Shown in pieces: positions 56,131-64,000 of a stretch of DNA of 64,000 nucleotides. The position numbers were made by a program, and so were the translations under genes. The stretch covers positions 249,734-313,733 of the forward strand of contig NZ_LMDY01000012.1 of the NCBI RefSeq assembly GCF_001425905.1, written 5' to 3'. Numbering within the stretch: position 1 is the first letter of the stretch; the number at the start of each line of letters is the position of its first letter. The notes under the pieces are model-generated. The model did no database searches. It worked only from the letters and a program-made list of their open reading frames with translations, and was not told the origin of the DNA. The DNA comes from Methylibium sp. Root1272 (GTDB lineage: Bacteria; Pseudomonadota; Gammaproteobacteria; Burkholderiales; Burkholderiaceae_C).

Positions 56131-56799
56131 TCAGAACTGCAGCAGCAGCCCGGCCTGGATCACCAGCGGATCGAGCTTCGCATCGGCGGTGACAGGGGCT
56201 CCACCGAGCGCCGGCAGGGTGCCGCTGGCGGTGGTCTTGAGGAAGAGCTTCTTCACGTCGACGAACAGGCCCAGCGTGGGCGAGAGCTTGTAGTCGATGC
56301 CGGCCTGCAGCACCGAACCCCAGGCGTTGTCGACCGAGAGCCGCGCGACCGAGCCGTCCTTCTCGTCCATCACGAGGTAGTACACCGCACCGGCGCCGAC
56401 ATAGGGCTGCAGCGTCCCGCCGGCGTTGAACTGGTACTGCGCGGTCAGCGCCAGCGGCCCGTACTTCATCTCCCCCAACCGCCCGAAGGCCGCGGCGCTG
56501 CCGGTGCCGTCGATGTCGGTAGTGGGCGGGATGCCGACGGTCAGGCCGGCCGACCATTCGGGCGTGAAGCGGTAGCCGATCTCGGCCAGCAGCGTCGTGT
56601 CGTCCGACAGCTTGGCGCCGGCGCCGGGGACCGGCGCGCCGCCGATGCTCAGGGTGATCCGTTCGTCGAAGGCGATGCGGCCGGGGCCGATGCGCAGGCG
56701 CCAGTCTTCGTCGGCCGCGAGGGTGGTGGTCGCCATGCTGCCTAGCAGGCCGGCCACGACAAGGGCACGGCCGATGCGGCCTTGGGTCTCGAGTTTCAA
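56131..56799 (-). CDS. OmpW family outer membrane protein
   Basis: 222 residues, signal peptide about 10-29 (SMATTTLAA). Eight-stranded beta-barrel pattern with Tyr/Phe ends and KLSPTLGLFVDVKKLFLKT; C-terminal Phe as required for barrel assembly. OmpW members form narrow hydrophobic channels. Convergent with the glycosyltransferase. Confidence 0.87.
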   Translation of the reverse strand: MKLETQGRIGRALVVAGLLGSMATTTLAADEDWRLRIGPGRIAFDERITLSIGGAPVPGAGAKLSDDTTLLAEIGYRFTPEWSAGLTVGIPPTTDIDGTGSAAAFGRLGEMKYGPLALTAQYQFNAGGTLQPYVGAGAVYYLVMDEKDGSVARLSVDNAWGSVLQAGIDYKLSPTLGLFVDVKKLFLKTTASGTLPALGGAPVTADAKLDPLVIQAGLLLQF

Positions 56800-57289
56800 C
56801 GGACGCTCCGATCTTGTTGTTGCAGTTCCCTTGACGAATCAGGGCGGGTGACAGCACGCCCGCGGCCTCCCGCCGCTGCTCCGGCGCGGCCGAAGCCGGC
56901 AGATGATAGGGGAAGCTGTCGGCCCAGCCGAAGGGTGACCGGGCAGCCTGTCGCTCCGCTTGCAGGACGCTTCAGCGGGCCACGCATCGCACTCGGCAGC
57001 AGCAGCCGAGAGGGCTGAACGGTTGTTCCACCCACCGATCACTGTGTGACAGGTGGAACGGAAATGTGTCATGGGCGGCGGGAACACATGCTTGCGACCC
57101 CCCTTGGTGTTATCCCTTGTTTCCGGGCTTCGGGCTGCTCATTCGGCCCTTCGTCTGCGCCATTGCGGCGCAGACCGGCCTCTTCAGCGTGGGTTGAGCA
57201 ACTGGCATAGCGATTGCGCGCTATCACCTGCGGTTTTGGCCGCGACATGTCGAAACTGATCCAAGACCTTCCCATAACGAGGAGACACC
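56800..57289. other. 490-bp intergenic region before the porin gene
   Basis: No convincing gene; the short frames here lack codon bias. It contains an inverted repeat GTTCCACC (57025-57032) / GGTGGAAC (57052-57059) around a small dyad TCAC-TGT-GTGA (57039-57049), possible operator, and an AT-richer stretch before the porin start. A clear -10/-35 pair was not found. Confidence 0.5.
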
Positions 57290-58393
57290 ATGACGAAAAA
57301 GACGACGGCTCACACCCTTGTCAAACGCTCGCTCATCGCTGGCGCCGTGCTGGCGACGGCCGGCGTGGCCAGTGCCCAAAGCAACGTGACGATCTATGGC
57401 CGCATCGACACCGGCGTCGAGTACCAGGACAAGGTCGCGACCGGCACCGGCGACAGCTCGCGCACGTCCCTGGCCAACGGCGGCATCCTGCCGAGCATCT
57501 GGGGCTTCAAGGGCAATGAAGATCTCGGCGGTGGCCTGAAGGCCGTGTTCAACCTCGAAGGCGACTTCGACGGCAGCACGGGTGGCACGCGCTTCGGCGG
57601 CGGACTGCAGCTCTTCGGTCGTCAGGCCAACGTCGGCCTCGCGGGCGACTGGGGCACCGTGCTGCTGGGCCGCCAGTACAGCCCGGCGATCCTGGCCGAC
57701 CTGGGCACCGACCCGCGCGGTTTCAAGGAGTCGTTCTCGACCCTGCTGCCCTACGCCCTGTCGCAGAACCCGGCGGGCAACGGCGTCACCGGGAACAACT
57801 TCCTCGGGATCTTCAATGGCAACATGATCTCGTACACCAACGCCTTCGGCCCGGTCACGCTGCGTGCCGGCTATGGCTTCGGTGAGGTGGCGGGTGGCGG
57901 TTCGGAGGGCAGCACCGTGGCCGTGGGTGTCACGTACGCTGGTCCTGTGACCGTGTCGAGCACGTACCAGCAGATCAAGGGCATCGCCTCGGGCGACGCG
58001 GAAAGCAAGCGCTTCTCCCTCGGCCTCGCGGTTCCGTTCGGCGCGCTGACCGGCAAGGTGTACTACGCGAAGGCCGAGACCGACGATGCGGCGGGCGCCA
58101 AGATCTCCGACTCCGATTACTTCGGCGTCGGCGGGGACTGGGCCTGGAACCCGCAGAACACGCTGACGGTCGCCGTCTACATGGGCGACGACGATGTGTT
58201 CGACGGCAAGACCAAGGACCTCGTGATCAGCAACGACTACGCCCTGTCGAAGCGCACGACCCTGTACGCGCAGTTCGTGTACGCGGATGTCGACACCGGC
58301 GCGAACCCCGCCCTGTCGATCGCCGCGGACCGTGGCCCGATCCCCGGCGAGAAGACCAAGATCCTGGGCATCGGCATCAAGCACGACTTCTGA
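57290..58393 (+). CDS. Gram-negative porin (Porin_4, OmpC-like)
   Basis: 367 residues, signal peptide cleaved near VASAQ. SNVTIYGRIDTGVEYQ is the standard betaproteobacterial porin N-terminus, followed by GFKGNEDLGGGLKAVFNLEG; ends HDF with C-terminal Phe. 16-stranded trimer channel expected in the outer membrane. GAGGAG ribosome site. Strong terminator follows. Codon use is that of a highly expressed gene. Confidence 0.95.
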   Translation: MTKKTTAHTLVKRSLIAGAVLATAGVASAQSNVTIYGRIDTGVEYQDKVATGTGDSSRTSLANGGILPSIWGFKGNEDLGGGLKAVFNLEGDFDGSTGGTRFGGGLQLFGRQANVGLAGDWGTVLLGRQYSPAILADLGTDPRGFKESFSTLLPYALSQNPAGNGVTGNNFLGIFNGNMISYTNAFGPVTLRAGYGFGEVAGGGSEGSTVAVGVTYAGPVTVSSTYQQIKGIASGDAESKRFSLGLAVPFGALTGKVYYAKAETDDAAGAKISDSDYFGVGGDWAWNPQNTLTVAVYMGDDDVFDGKTKDLVISNDYALSKRTTLYAQFVYADVDTGANPALSIAADRGPIPGEKTKILGIGIKHDF

Positions 58394-58433
58394 TCGATCG
58401 TGTGAGCACCCCGATGCGTCGGGGTCCTGTCGA

Positions 58434-58459
58434 GGGGCTGCATCCGCAGCCCCTTTTTT
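58434..58459 (+). terminator. Terminator of the porin gene
   Basis: GGGGCTGC-ATCC-GCAGCCCC (58434-58453), 8-bp stem, followed by six T. Confidence 0.9.
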
Positions 58460-58506
58460 GTTGGCCGGGGGCCGCAGGCCGGGTTCTACCGGCGCGGGAC
58501 ACGGGA

Positions 58507-58540
58507 CTGTCACGAATCTGCCTCATGTCTTTCATAGACT
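58507..58540 (+). promoter_or_regulatory. Pho-box-like repeats and -10 before ppk
   Basis: CTGTCAC-GAAT-CTGCCTC (58507-58524), then 10 nt, then TAGACT (58535-58540) as -10. Box-to-(-10) spacing equals that in the E. coli phoA promoter. A third unit CTTTCAT overlaps (58529-58535), 11-bp period. The -10 ends 6 nt before the ATG with no Shine-Dalgarno sequence. Confidence 0.5.
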
Positions 58541-58546
58541 CTTGAA

Positions 58547-60649
58547 ATGAGCGCTCTTCCGAAGTCTGCCGTCGAACCGGCGGTCCTGCCCCCGCCCCCA
58601 CCTCCGCTGCTCAACCGTGAGCAGGCCATCCTGGAGTTCAACCGTCGCGTGCTGGCCCAGGCCCTGCGCGAGGATGTGCCGTTGCTGGAGCGGCTGCGCT
58701 ATGTGTGCATCGTCTCGTCCAACATGGACGAGTTCTTCGAAGTGCGTTTCGCCGACTACCTGGAGGCCTCGCGACTGCCCGGCTCGGGCATCACCTCGCG
58801 CGAGATGGCGGAGGTGGCCGCCGCGGCCCACGCGCTGATCGACGCGCAGTACGCCGCCTTCAACGAGGTGGTGATGCCGGCCCTGCAGCGCCAGGGCATC
58901 GTGGTGCTCAACCATGCCGAGCGCGACGCCGCGCAGCGCCGCTGGGTCGACGGCTTCTTCCAGCGCCAGGTGCGACCGCTGCTGGTGCCGGTCGGCCTGG
59001 ATCCGGCCCACCCCTTCCCGCAGGTGGCGAACAAGTCGCTCAACTTCATCGTCAAGCTCGGCGGGCGCGACGCCTTCGGGCGCGACAACTCGATCGCCAT
59101 CGTGAAGGTGCCTCGCGTGCTGCCGCGCGTGATCCGCCTGCCCGAGCCGCTGGCGCCCGGGCGGCAGGCTTTCGTGATGCTGTCCAGCGTGATCCGCGCC
59201 CACCTCGAGGAACTGTTCCCCGGCCGCACCGTCGAGGCCTTTTCGCAGTTCCGCGTGACGCGCGACTCCGACCTCGACGTCGACGACGACGTGATCAACC
59301 TGCGCCAGGCGCTGCGTTCCTCGCTGTCGACGCGCCACTTCGGCCAGGCGATCCGGCTCGAGGTGGTGGCCACCTGCCCCGAGGAACTGAGCGAGTTCCT
59401 TCTGCAGCAGTTCGGCCTGCCCGACGCCGCGCTCTACCACGTCAACGGGCCGGTGAACCTGGTGCGGCTGAACCAGCTGATCGATCAGGCCGATGCCGAC
59501 GACCTGCGCTTCCCGTCCTACGAGTGGGCCTGGCCGAAGGGCCTGCCGCGCGGCGAGGGCGCGCAGGGTTCGATGTTCGAGCGCCTGCGCGAGGGTGACG
59601 TGCTGATGCACCACCCCTTCGAGAGCTTCGAGCCGGTGGTGCAACTGCTGCGCGAGGCGGTGCACGACCCCGATGTGCTGGCGATCAAGCAGACCATCTA
59701 CCGCACCGGCGCGCAGTCGGTCCTGATGGACCTGCTGCTCGAGGCGGCGCGGCGCGGCAAGGAGGTGATGGCGGTCGTGGAGCTGAAGGCGCGCTTCGAC
59801 GAGGAGGCCAACATCAACTGGGCCGAGCGGCTGGAGGCGGTCGGTGCGCAGGTGGTGTATGGCATCGTCGGCCTGAAGACGCACGCCAAGCTGCTGCTGA
59901 TCACGCGCCGCGAAGCAGGCGCTCGCGGGCCGCTGCTGCGCCGCTACGGCCACCTGTCGACCGGCAACTACAACCCCCGGACGGCGCGCCTGTACACCGA
60001 CGTCGGCTGCCTGACGGCCGATGCCGAACTGACCGCCGACATCGACCTGGTGTTCCAGCAGCTCGCGAGCCTGACGCGCGGCAAGGCGCCGAAGCAGCTG
60101 CTGCTCGCGCCGAGCAGCCTGCACCGTCAGATGCTGCGCTTCATCCAGCGCTGCACAGAGGCGGCGCGTGGCGGCCAGGCCGCGCGCATCGTCGTGAAGA
60201 TCAACTCGCTCACCGACGAGGCGCTGATGCTGGCGCTGGCCGAGGCCTCCCAGGCCGGCGTCGAGATCGACCTCGTCGTGCGCGGCGCCTGCATGCTGCC
60301 GCCGGGGCTGCCGGGGTTCACCGAACGCGTCCGCGTGCGCTCGGTGGTGGGGCGCTTCCTCGAGCACACCCGCATCCTGTACTTCCGCTGGGGTCCGACG
60401 GACGACGACGAGGTGCTCTACCTGTCGAGCGCCGACTGGATGACGCGCAACATGCTGCGCCGCATCGAGGTGGCCTGGCCGGTGCGCGATGCGCGGGCCC
60501 GCCAGCGCGTGATCGACGAGTGCCTGCTGCCCTATCTGCACGACCGCCGCGATGCCTGGCGCCAGCTCGCCGACGGCCGCTACGAGCGCATCGGCACCGA
60601 CGGGCCCAGCGCCCAGCAGGCGCTGATGACGCGCTACCACCCGGACTGA
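58547..60649 (+). CDS. ppk: Polyphosphate kinase 1
   Basis: 700 residues. Phospho-His regions GLKTHAKLLLITRRE and FLEHTRILYFRWG, N-terminal LNREQAILEFNRRVL and SSNMDEFFEVRF. Makes polyphosphate from ATP. ATG at 58547; no ribosome site; a Pro-rich stretch (PPPPPP) is near the N-terminus. sixA follows 20 bp later, then convergent ppx. Confidence 0.97.
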   Translation: MSALPKSAVEPAVLPPPPPPLLNREQAILEFNRRVLAQALREDVPLLERLRYVCIVSSNMDEFFEVRFADYLEASRLPGSGITSREMAEVAAAAHALIDAQYAAFNEVVMPALQRQGIVVLNHAERDAAQRRWVDGFFQRQVRPLLVPVGLDPAHPFPQVANKSLNFIVKLGGRDAFGRDNSIAIVKVPRVLPRVIRLPEPLAPGRQAFVMLSSVIRAHLEELFPGRTVEAFSQFRVTRDSDLDVDDDVINLRQALRSSLSTRHFGQAIRLEVVATCPEELSEFLLQQFGLPDAALYHVNGPVNLVRLNQLIDQADADDLRFPSYEWAWPKGLPRGEGAQGSMFERLREGDVLMHHPFESFEPVVQLLREAVHDPDVLAIKQTIYRTGAQSVLMDLLLEAARRGKEVMAVVELKARFDEEANINWAERLEAVGAQVVYGIVGLKTHAKLLLITRREAGARGPLLRRYGHLSTGNYNPRTARLYTDVGCLTADAELTADIDLVFQQLASLTRGKAPKQLLLAPSSLHRQMLRFIQRCTEAARGGQAARIVVKINSLTDEALMLALAEASQAGVEIDLVVRGACMLPPGLPGFTERVRVRSVVGRFLEHTRILYFRWGPTDDDEVLYLSSADWMTRNMLRRIEVAWPVRDARARQRVIDECLLPYLHDRRDAWRQLADGRYERIGTDGPSAQQALMTRYHPD

Positions 60650-60669
60650 GCGCCGGCCCCGGACGCGGC

Positions 60670-61131
60670 ATGGACCTGATCCTCTGGCGCCACGCCGAAG
60701 CGCATCTGCTGCGCGAGGGGCAGGCCGATGCCCAGCGGGCGCTCACCGCCAAGGGCGAGCGGCAGGCGCAGCGCATGGCCGAGTGGCTGAACCAGCGCAT
60801 GGCCGAATCGACGCGCGTGTTGGTCAGCCCGGCGCTGCGGGCCCAGCAGACGGCGCGTGCGCTCGACCGCAGCTTCAAGACCGTGGCGGCGCTCGCGCCC
60901 GAGGGCACGCCCGACGGCCTGCTGGCCGCGGCACGCTGGCCGGACTCGAACGAACCGGTGCTGGTGATCGGCCACCAGCCGACGCTGGGCTTCGTGGCCG
61001 CGCGGCTGCTGGCCGATACCGAGCGCTACTGGTCGATCCGCAAGGGCGCCGTCTGGTGGCTGCGGCACCGTGAACGAGAAGGCGTGGTGCAGGTCGTGCT
61101 GCAGGCGGTGCAGGGGCCCGATCTGCTCTGA
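60670..61131 (+). CDS. sixA: Phosphohistidine phosphatase SixA
   Basis: 153 residues. RHG motif as LWRHAEAH, second His in VIGHQPTLGF. Histidine phosphatase acting on phospho-His in signalling proteins. Order ppk-sixA-ppx is typical for Burkholderiales. Convergent with ppx, 31-bp gap. Confidence 0.93.
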   Translation: MDLILWRHAEAHLLREGQADAQRALTAKGERQAQRMAEWLNQRMAESTRVLVSPALRAQQTARALDRSFKTVAALAPEGTPDGLLAAARWPDSNEPVLVIGHQPTLGFVAARLLADTERYWSIRKGAVWWLRHREREGVVQVVLQAVQGPDLL

Positions 61132-61162
61132 GCGAGCCCAGCGGCTTTCGCCGCGGCGGCGC

Positions 61163-62701
61163 TCAGCCGTCCGTGCGGACCGCCAGCTTCAGGCGGCCGG
61201 CCCGTTCCCAGGCGCGCACCTCCTCGCCCAGCAGGTGCATGGTGCGGGGGTGGCCGTCGGCCCAGGCACGGTCGATGCGGAGTTGCGCGCCGTCGTCGGT
61301 GCGCCGCAGCGCCACCACCCGCTCCGGCACGTCGTTGCGCGCATGGCACAGCAGCGCGGCGAGACGCAGGCTGAGCACCGGCCACAGCGTGGCTTCCTGC
61401 TCCAGCGTGCTGTCGAGCTTGCGCAGGCTGCCGCGGTGGCCGAGCACCAGCTCGGCCACACGCCGCTGCTGACTCTGCGAGAAGCCCGGCGCGTCCACAT
61501 GCGCCAGCAGGTAGGCGCTGTGGCGGTGGTGGTCGTGGTGCGACACCGACATGCCGACCTCGTGCAGCGCGGCGGCCCAGGCCAGCTCGCGCGCGGTCTC
61601 GGTATGGCCGTTGCGCGGCGTGGTGGTGCTCCGGTACAGCGCGCCGGCCAGGCGCTGCACGCGCGCGGCCTGGGCGAGGTCGCTGCCGAAGCGGCGCTGC
61701 AGTTCGTGAACCGAGGTGTCGCGCATGTCCTGCCGGTGCGTCTGGCGGGTCGGGGCCTGCGCCGCCTCCAGGCGCTCGGCCAAATCGAACAGCACGCCCT
61801 GGCGCAGGGCACCGCGCGCGGGCTGCAGCGCGTCGATGCCGAACTGCAGCGCCAGCGTGTAGAGGATCGACAGGCCGCCGCCCAGCACCGCACGGCGCTC
61901 GGGCTTGAGCCCCGGCAGGTCCAGCGCGTCCTGGTGGCCGGCGGCGAGGCAGGTCTCGATGCACCAGCGCAGGCCCACCGGCGTGATGACGCCATCGCTG
62001 ATGCCGTTGGCCGCCAGCAGCTGCGACACCGCGCCCACCGTGCCCGAGGAACCCAGCGCCTCGATCCACTGCCCCGGTGCGAAGGGCTGCAGCGCTTCCT
62101 CGAGCTCGGCGCCGGCCGCCACCTGCGCGGCACGGAAGGCGTCGGCAGTGAAGCGGCCGTCGGGGAAGTAGCGCATCGACAGGCTCACGCTGCCGACCTG
62201 GAAGCTCTCGGCCTGGCGCGGTGTGCGGCCCTGACCGAGGATCATCTCGGTGGAGCGGCCGCCGATGTCGATCACGATGCGCGGCCGCTCGCTGGGCTGC
62301 AGCCGCGCCACGCCGGCGAAGATCAGGCGGGCCTCCTCGCGGCCCGAGATGACTTCGATCGGGTGGCCGAGCACCGTGCGCGCGCGCGCCAGGAAGGCGT
62401 CGCGGTTCCTGGCCTCGCGCAGCGTCTGGGTCGCCACGGCGCGCACCTGGGCCGGCGCGAAGCCGCGCAGCCGCAGCGCGAAGCGCGCCAGGCAGGCCAG
62501 GCCGCGCAGCTGGGCCTCCTCGTTCAGCCGACCGTCGGCGTCGAGCCCGCCACCGAGGCGCACGGTCTCCTTCAGGTAGTCGATGCGCTTGTAGCGGCCC
62601 CGGATCAACTGGCCGATCTCGAGGCGGAAGCTGTTGGAGCCGATGTCGATGGCGGCCAGCTGGGCGGCTTCGGGGAACTCGGGCAGGGCGTTCGTCGGCA
62701 T
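61163..62701 (-). CDS. ppx: Exopolyphosphatase (Ppx/GppA)
   Basis: 512 residues from the ATG 62701. ASKHA nucleotide motifs [26 protein letters not shown], and GSSGTVGA; C-terminal HD-like helical part with [20 protein letters not shown]. Breaks down polyphosphate from the end, opposite to ppk next door. A hairpin of 6 bp abuts its start codon. Confidence 0.95.
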   Translation of the reverse strand: MPTNALPEFPEAAQLAAIDIGSNSFRLEIGQLIRGRYKRIDYLKETVRLGGGLDADGRLNEEAQLRGLACLARFALRLRGFAPAQVRAVATQTLREARNRDAFLARARTVLGHPIEVISGREEARLIFAGVARLQPSERPRIVIDIGGRSTEMILGQGRTPRQAESFQVGSVSLSMRYFPDGRFTADAFRAAQVAAGAELEEALQPFAPGQWIEALGSSGTVGAVSQLLAANGISDGVITPVGLRWCIETCLAAGHQDALDLPGLKPERRAVLGGGLSILYTLALQFGIDALQPARGALRQGVLFDLAERLEAAQAPTRQTHRQDMRDTSVHELQRRFGSDLAQAARVQRLAGALYRSTTTPRNGHTETARELAWAAALHEVGMSVSHHDHHRHSAYLLAHVDAPGFSQSQQRRVAELVLGHRGSLRKLDSTLEQEATLWPVLSLRLAALLCHARNDVPERVVALRRTDDGAQLRIDRAWADGHPRTMHLLGEEVRAWERAGRLKLAVRTDG

Positions 62702-62702
62702 G

Positions 62703-62719
62703 GCAGGGATTGTCCCTGC
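62703..62719 (-). promoter_or_regulatory. Hairpin abutting the ppx start codon
   Basis: Minus-strand GCAGGG-ACAAT-CCCTGC, ending 1 nt before the ATG. It would hide the only ribosome-site-like AGGGA. Possible translational control. Confidence 0.35.
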
Positions 62720-62760
62720 ATTCGGTGACGCTACCCTCACCGCGGCAGGGCCGGCAGCCT

Positions 62761-62772
62761 CTTCCTAGAATC
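62761..62772 (+). promoter_or_regulatory. Putative promoter -10 of the dienelactone hydrolase gene
   Basis: TAGAAT (62766-62771) within CTTCCTAGAATC, the 12-mer also found before tctB; 28 nt from the ATG. Confidence 0.35.
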
Positions 62773-62799
62773 CGCCGCACCCCGACACTGGAGCGAACG

Positions 62800-63672
62800 A
62801 TGCTGAAGCAGGATCTCGACAGCCTGACCCCGACGCGTGATTTCAGCCGGCGCGATTTCGTCGCCACCTCGCTCGGTTCGGGTTTCGCCGCCGCGGTGCT
62901 GCCGGTGTCGGCGCAGACCATCACCACCGACACGGCCGGATTGACGGCCGGACCGGTGAGCATCCCGGTCGGTGGTTTCGCGCTGCCCGCCTACCGCGCC
63001 GCTCCGGCCGGCCGGAGCGACCTGCCCATCGTGCTGGTGATCAGCGAGATCTTCGGCGTGCACGAGCACATCGCCGACGTGGCGCGGCGCTTCGCGAAGC
63101 AGGGCTATCTGGCGATCGCACCCGAGATGTTCGTGCGCCAGGGCGACGCCAAGGCCTACAGCGACATCCCGAAGCTGATCGCCGAGGTCGTGTCGAAGAA
63201 GGGCGACGCCGAGACGATGCAGGACCTCGACGCCACCGTCGCGTGGGCGGCCGCGAACGGCGGCAACCGCGCCAGGCTCGGCGTCACCGGCTTCTGCTGG
63301 GGCGGGCGCATCACCTGGCTCTACACCGCGCACAACCCGCAGGTGAAGGCCGGAGTGGCATGGTACGGCCGCCTGGTCGGCGAGGCCACGCCGCTCGCGC
63401 CGAAGCACCCGGTGGACGTGGCCGGCACGCTGAACGGGCCGGTGCTCGGCCTCTACGGCGAGAAGGATGGCGGCATTCCGCTTGACACCGTTGATAAGAT
63501 GAAATCCGCCCTGGCGGCCGGGAACGCCGCGGCGAAGCAGTCCACGTTCGTCGTCTACCCCGATGCGCCGCACGCCTTCCACGCCGATTACCGGCCGAGC
63601 TACCGCAAGGAGGCGGCCGACGACGGCTGGAAGCGCTGCCTGGCCTGGTTCAGGGCGAACGGCGTGGCCTGA
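62800..63672 (+). CDS. Dienelactone hydrolase family protein, Tat-exported
   Basis: 290 residues. Twin-arginine signal [22 protein letters not shown] then the alpha/beta hydrolase with nucleophile Cys in [10 protein letters not shown], acid in YGEKDGGIP, and His in [11 protein letters not shown]. Family splits lactone or ester rings; Tat export means it acts in the periplasm. ATG at 62800 with GGAG. Confidence 0.9.
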   Translation: MLKQDLDSLTPTRDFSRRDFVATSLGSGFAAAVLPVSAQTITTDTAGLTAGPVSIPVGGFALPAYRAAPAGRSDLPIVLVISEIFGVHEHIADVARRFAKQGYLAIAPEMFVRQGDAKAYSDIPKLIAEVVSKKGDAETMQDLDATVAWAAANGGNRARLGVTGFCWGGRITWLYTAHNPQVKAGVAWYGRLVGEATPLAPKHPVDVAGTLNGPVLGLYGEKDGGIPLDTVDKMKSALAAGNAAAKQSTFVVYPDAPHAFHADYRPSYRKEAADDGWKRCLAWFRANGVA

Positions 63673-63695
63673 CCCCGGCCGCCACGCATCGAGTG

Positions 63696-63725
63696 AGCCG
63701 CGCCTTCGGGCGCGGCTTTGTTTTG
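63696..63725 (+). terminator. Terminator of the dienelactone hydrolase gene
   Basis: AGCCGCGCC-TTCG-GGCGCGGCT, 9-bp stem with UUCG-type loop, then TTGTTTT. Confidence 0.88.
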
Positions 63726-63783
63726 CCCGACGACGCACACTGCGGACCGAGAAGCGAGCGAGAGTGAGAGAAGAAAGAAGAAC

Positions 63784-64000
63784 ATGTCGATGACCCTGTT
63801 GTGGATCGTGCTGGCCACCTTCGCCGGCGGCGTGCTGTCGGTCGTGATCGCGGCCGGCCTGACGGTCTCGGTGCTGTCGCTGATCGTGCGTCACCTGGTC
63901 AGCCTGTCGGCCGGCGTGCTGCTCGGCACCGCGCTGCTCAAGCTGCTGCCCGAGGCCTTCGAGACCGGCGGCTCGCCGCAGGCGCTGTTCGCCACGCTGC
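63784..64000 (+). CDS. ZIP family metal transporter, 5' part
   Basis: Starts at ATG 63784 and runs off the window end (72 residues seen). Two hydrophobic helices and the segment SLSAGVLLGTALLKLLPEAFE, typical of helix 2 in ZIP (zinc/iron) permeases. Substrate cannot be told. Gene is cut by the window, not broken. Confidence 0.85.
   Translation, partial: MSMTLLWIVLATFAGGVLSVVIAAGLTVSVLSLIVRHLVSLSAGVLLGTALLKLLPEAFETGGSPQALFATL

Noticed and set aside
57020-57075. Third Pho box upstream of the porin gene (TGTGACAGG, TGTGTCATG)
   Set aside because: The two units do not have the 11-bp period and one is inverted; the inverted repeat GTTCCACC/GGTGGAAC explains the region better.
58532-60640. Long open frame opposite ppk
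   Set aside because: Antisense shadow of a clear ppk; no recognisable domain.

Overview
The window is a 64-kb chromosomal segment of a very GC-rich Gram-negative bacterium. Gene content and order point to a betaproteobacterium of the order Burkholderiales, most like the Rubrivivax/Leptothrix/Methylibium group: murJ and rpsT divergent, DUF3579-argD-argF, folK-deoxynucleoside kinase, ppk-sixA-ppx, ileS-lspA-ribF, a Porin_4-type porin, and many ATGA gene overlaps. This placement is inference from gene order and family resemblance; no 16S gene is present. Nearly all of the window is ordinary chromosomal core sequence. There is no prophage, CRISPR array, complete insertion sequence, tRNA or rRNA gene that I can see.

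Layout. 1-3972: end of a flagellar operon (flgK 3' part, flgL) followed by an EAL/HDOD signalling protein. 3977-8865: a flavin-nucleotide-binding protein, then tatD, a DNA-deoxyinosine glycosylase, a spermidine-synthase-like protein and a GspE/PilB-type ATPase. 8993-14436: tctB-tctA without tctC, a gamma-glutamyltransferase, a DMT exporter and an SDR. 14449-23905, mostly minus strand: a PAS-GGDEF-EAL protein, a second DMT protein, a DUF2007 protein, quinone oxidoreductase (plus strand), lspA, ileS and ribF. 24027-26505: a 24-residue orphan pqqA divergent from a two-component system. 26521-33477: rsuA, a second gamma-glutamyltransferase, an aspartic protease, yajQ, murB, a 186-bp inverted-repeat element, a pterin-carbinolamine-dehydratase-like gene, a lipoprotein and an M48 peptidase. 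33605-41799: argG, a YdeI protein, a bestrophin, a kinase-USP fusion coupled to a phosphoesterase, argF, argD, DUF3579 and rpsT. 41969-50637: murJ, a lipoprotein, sirB1-like, perM-like, hda, a HAD phosphatase, pcnB, folK, a DUF486 protein and a deoxynucleoside kinase. 50704-58393: DUF47-pit, an SRPBCC protein, a YVTN propeller, an LpxH-like phosphoesterase plus glycosyltransferase, OmpW and a porin. 58547-64000: ppk, sixA, ppx, a Tat-exported dienelactone hydrolase and the start of a ZIP transporter.

How genes work together. Arginine synthesis (argD, argF, argG) is grouped, and argD is preceded by an intrinsic-terminator hairpin with no upstream gene, which suggests attenuation. Phosphate handling forms a theme: a Pho-box-like direct repeat lies before DUF47-pit and another before ppk-sixA, with convergent ppx. 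Cyclic-di-GMP-linked proteins recur (EAL/HDOD, PAS-GGDEF-EAL, YajQ).

The most interesting items are the orphan pqqA with its own terminator beside a kinase/regulator pair, the argD leader, the murB-adjacent MITE-like element, the two Pho-box candidates, a low-GC patch inside ileS, and a repeated arrangement in which a -10-like hexamer sits exactly 6 nt before an ATG that has no Shine-Dalgarno sequence (candidate leaderless mRNAs).
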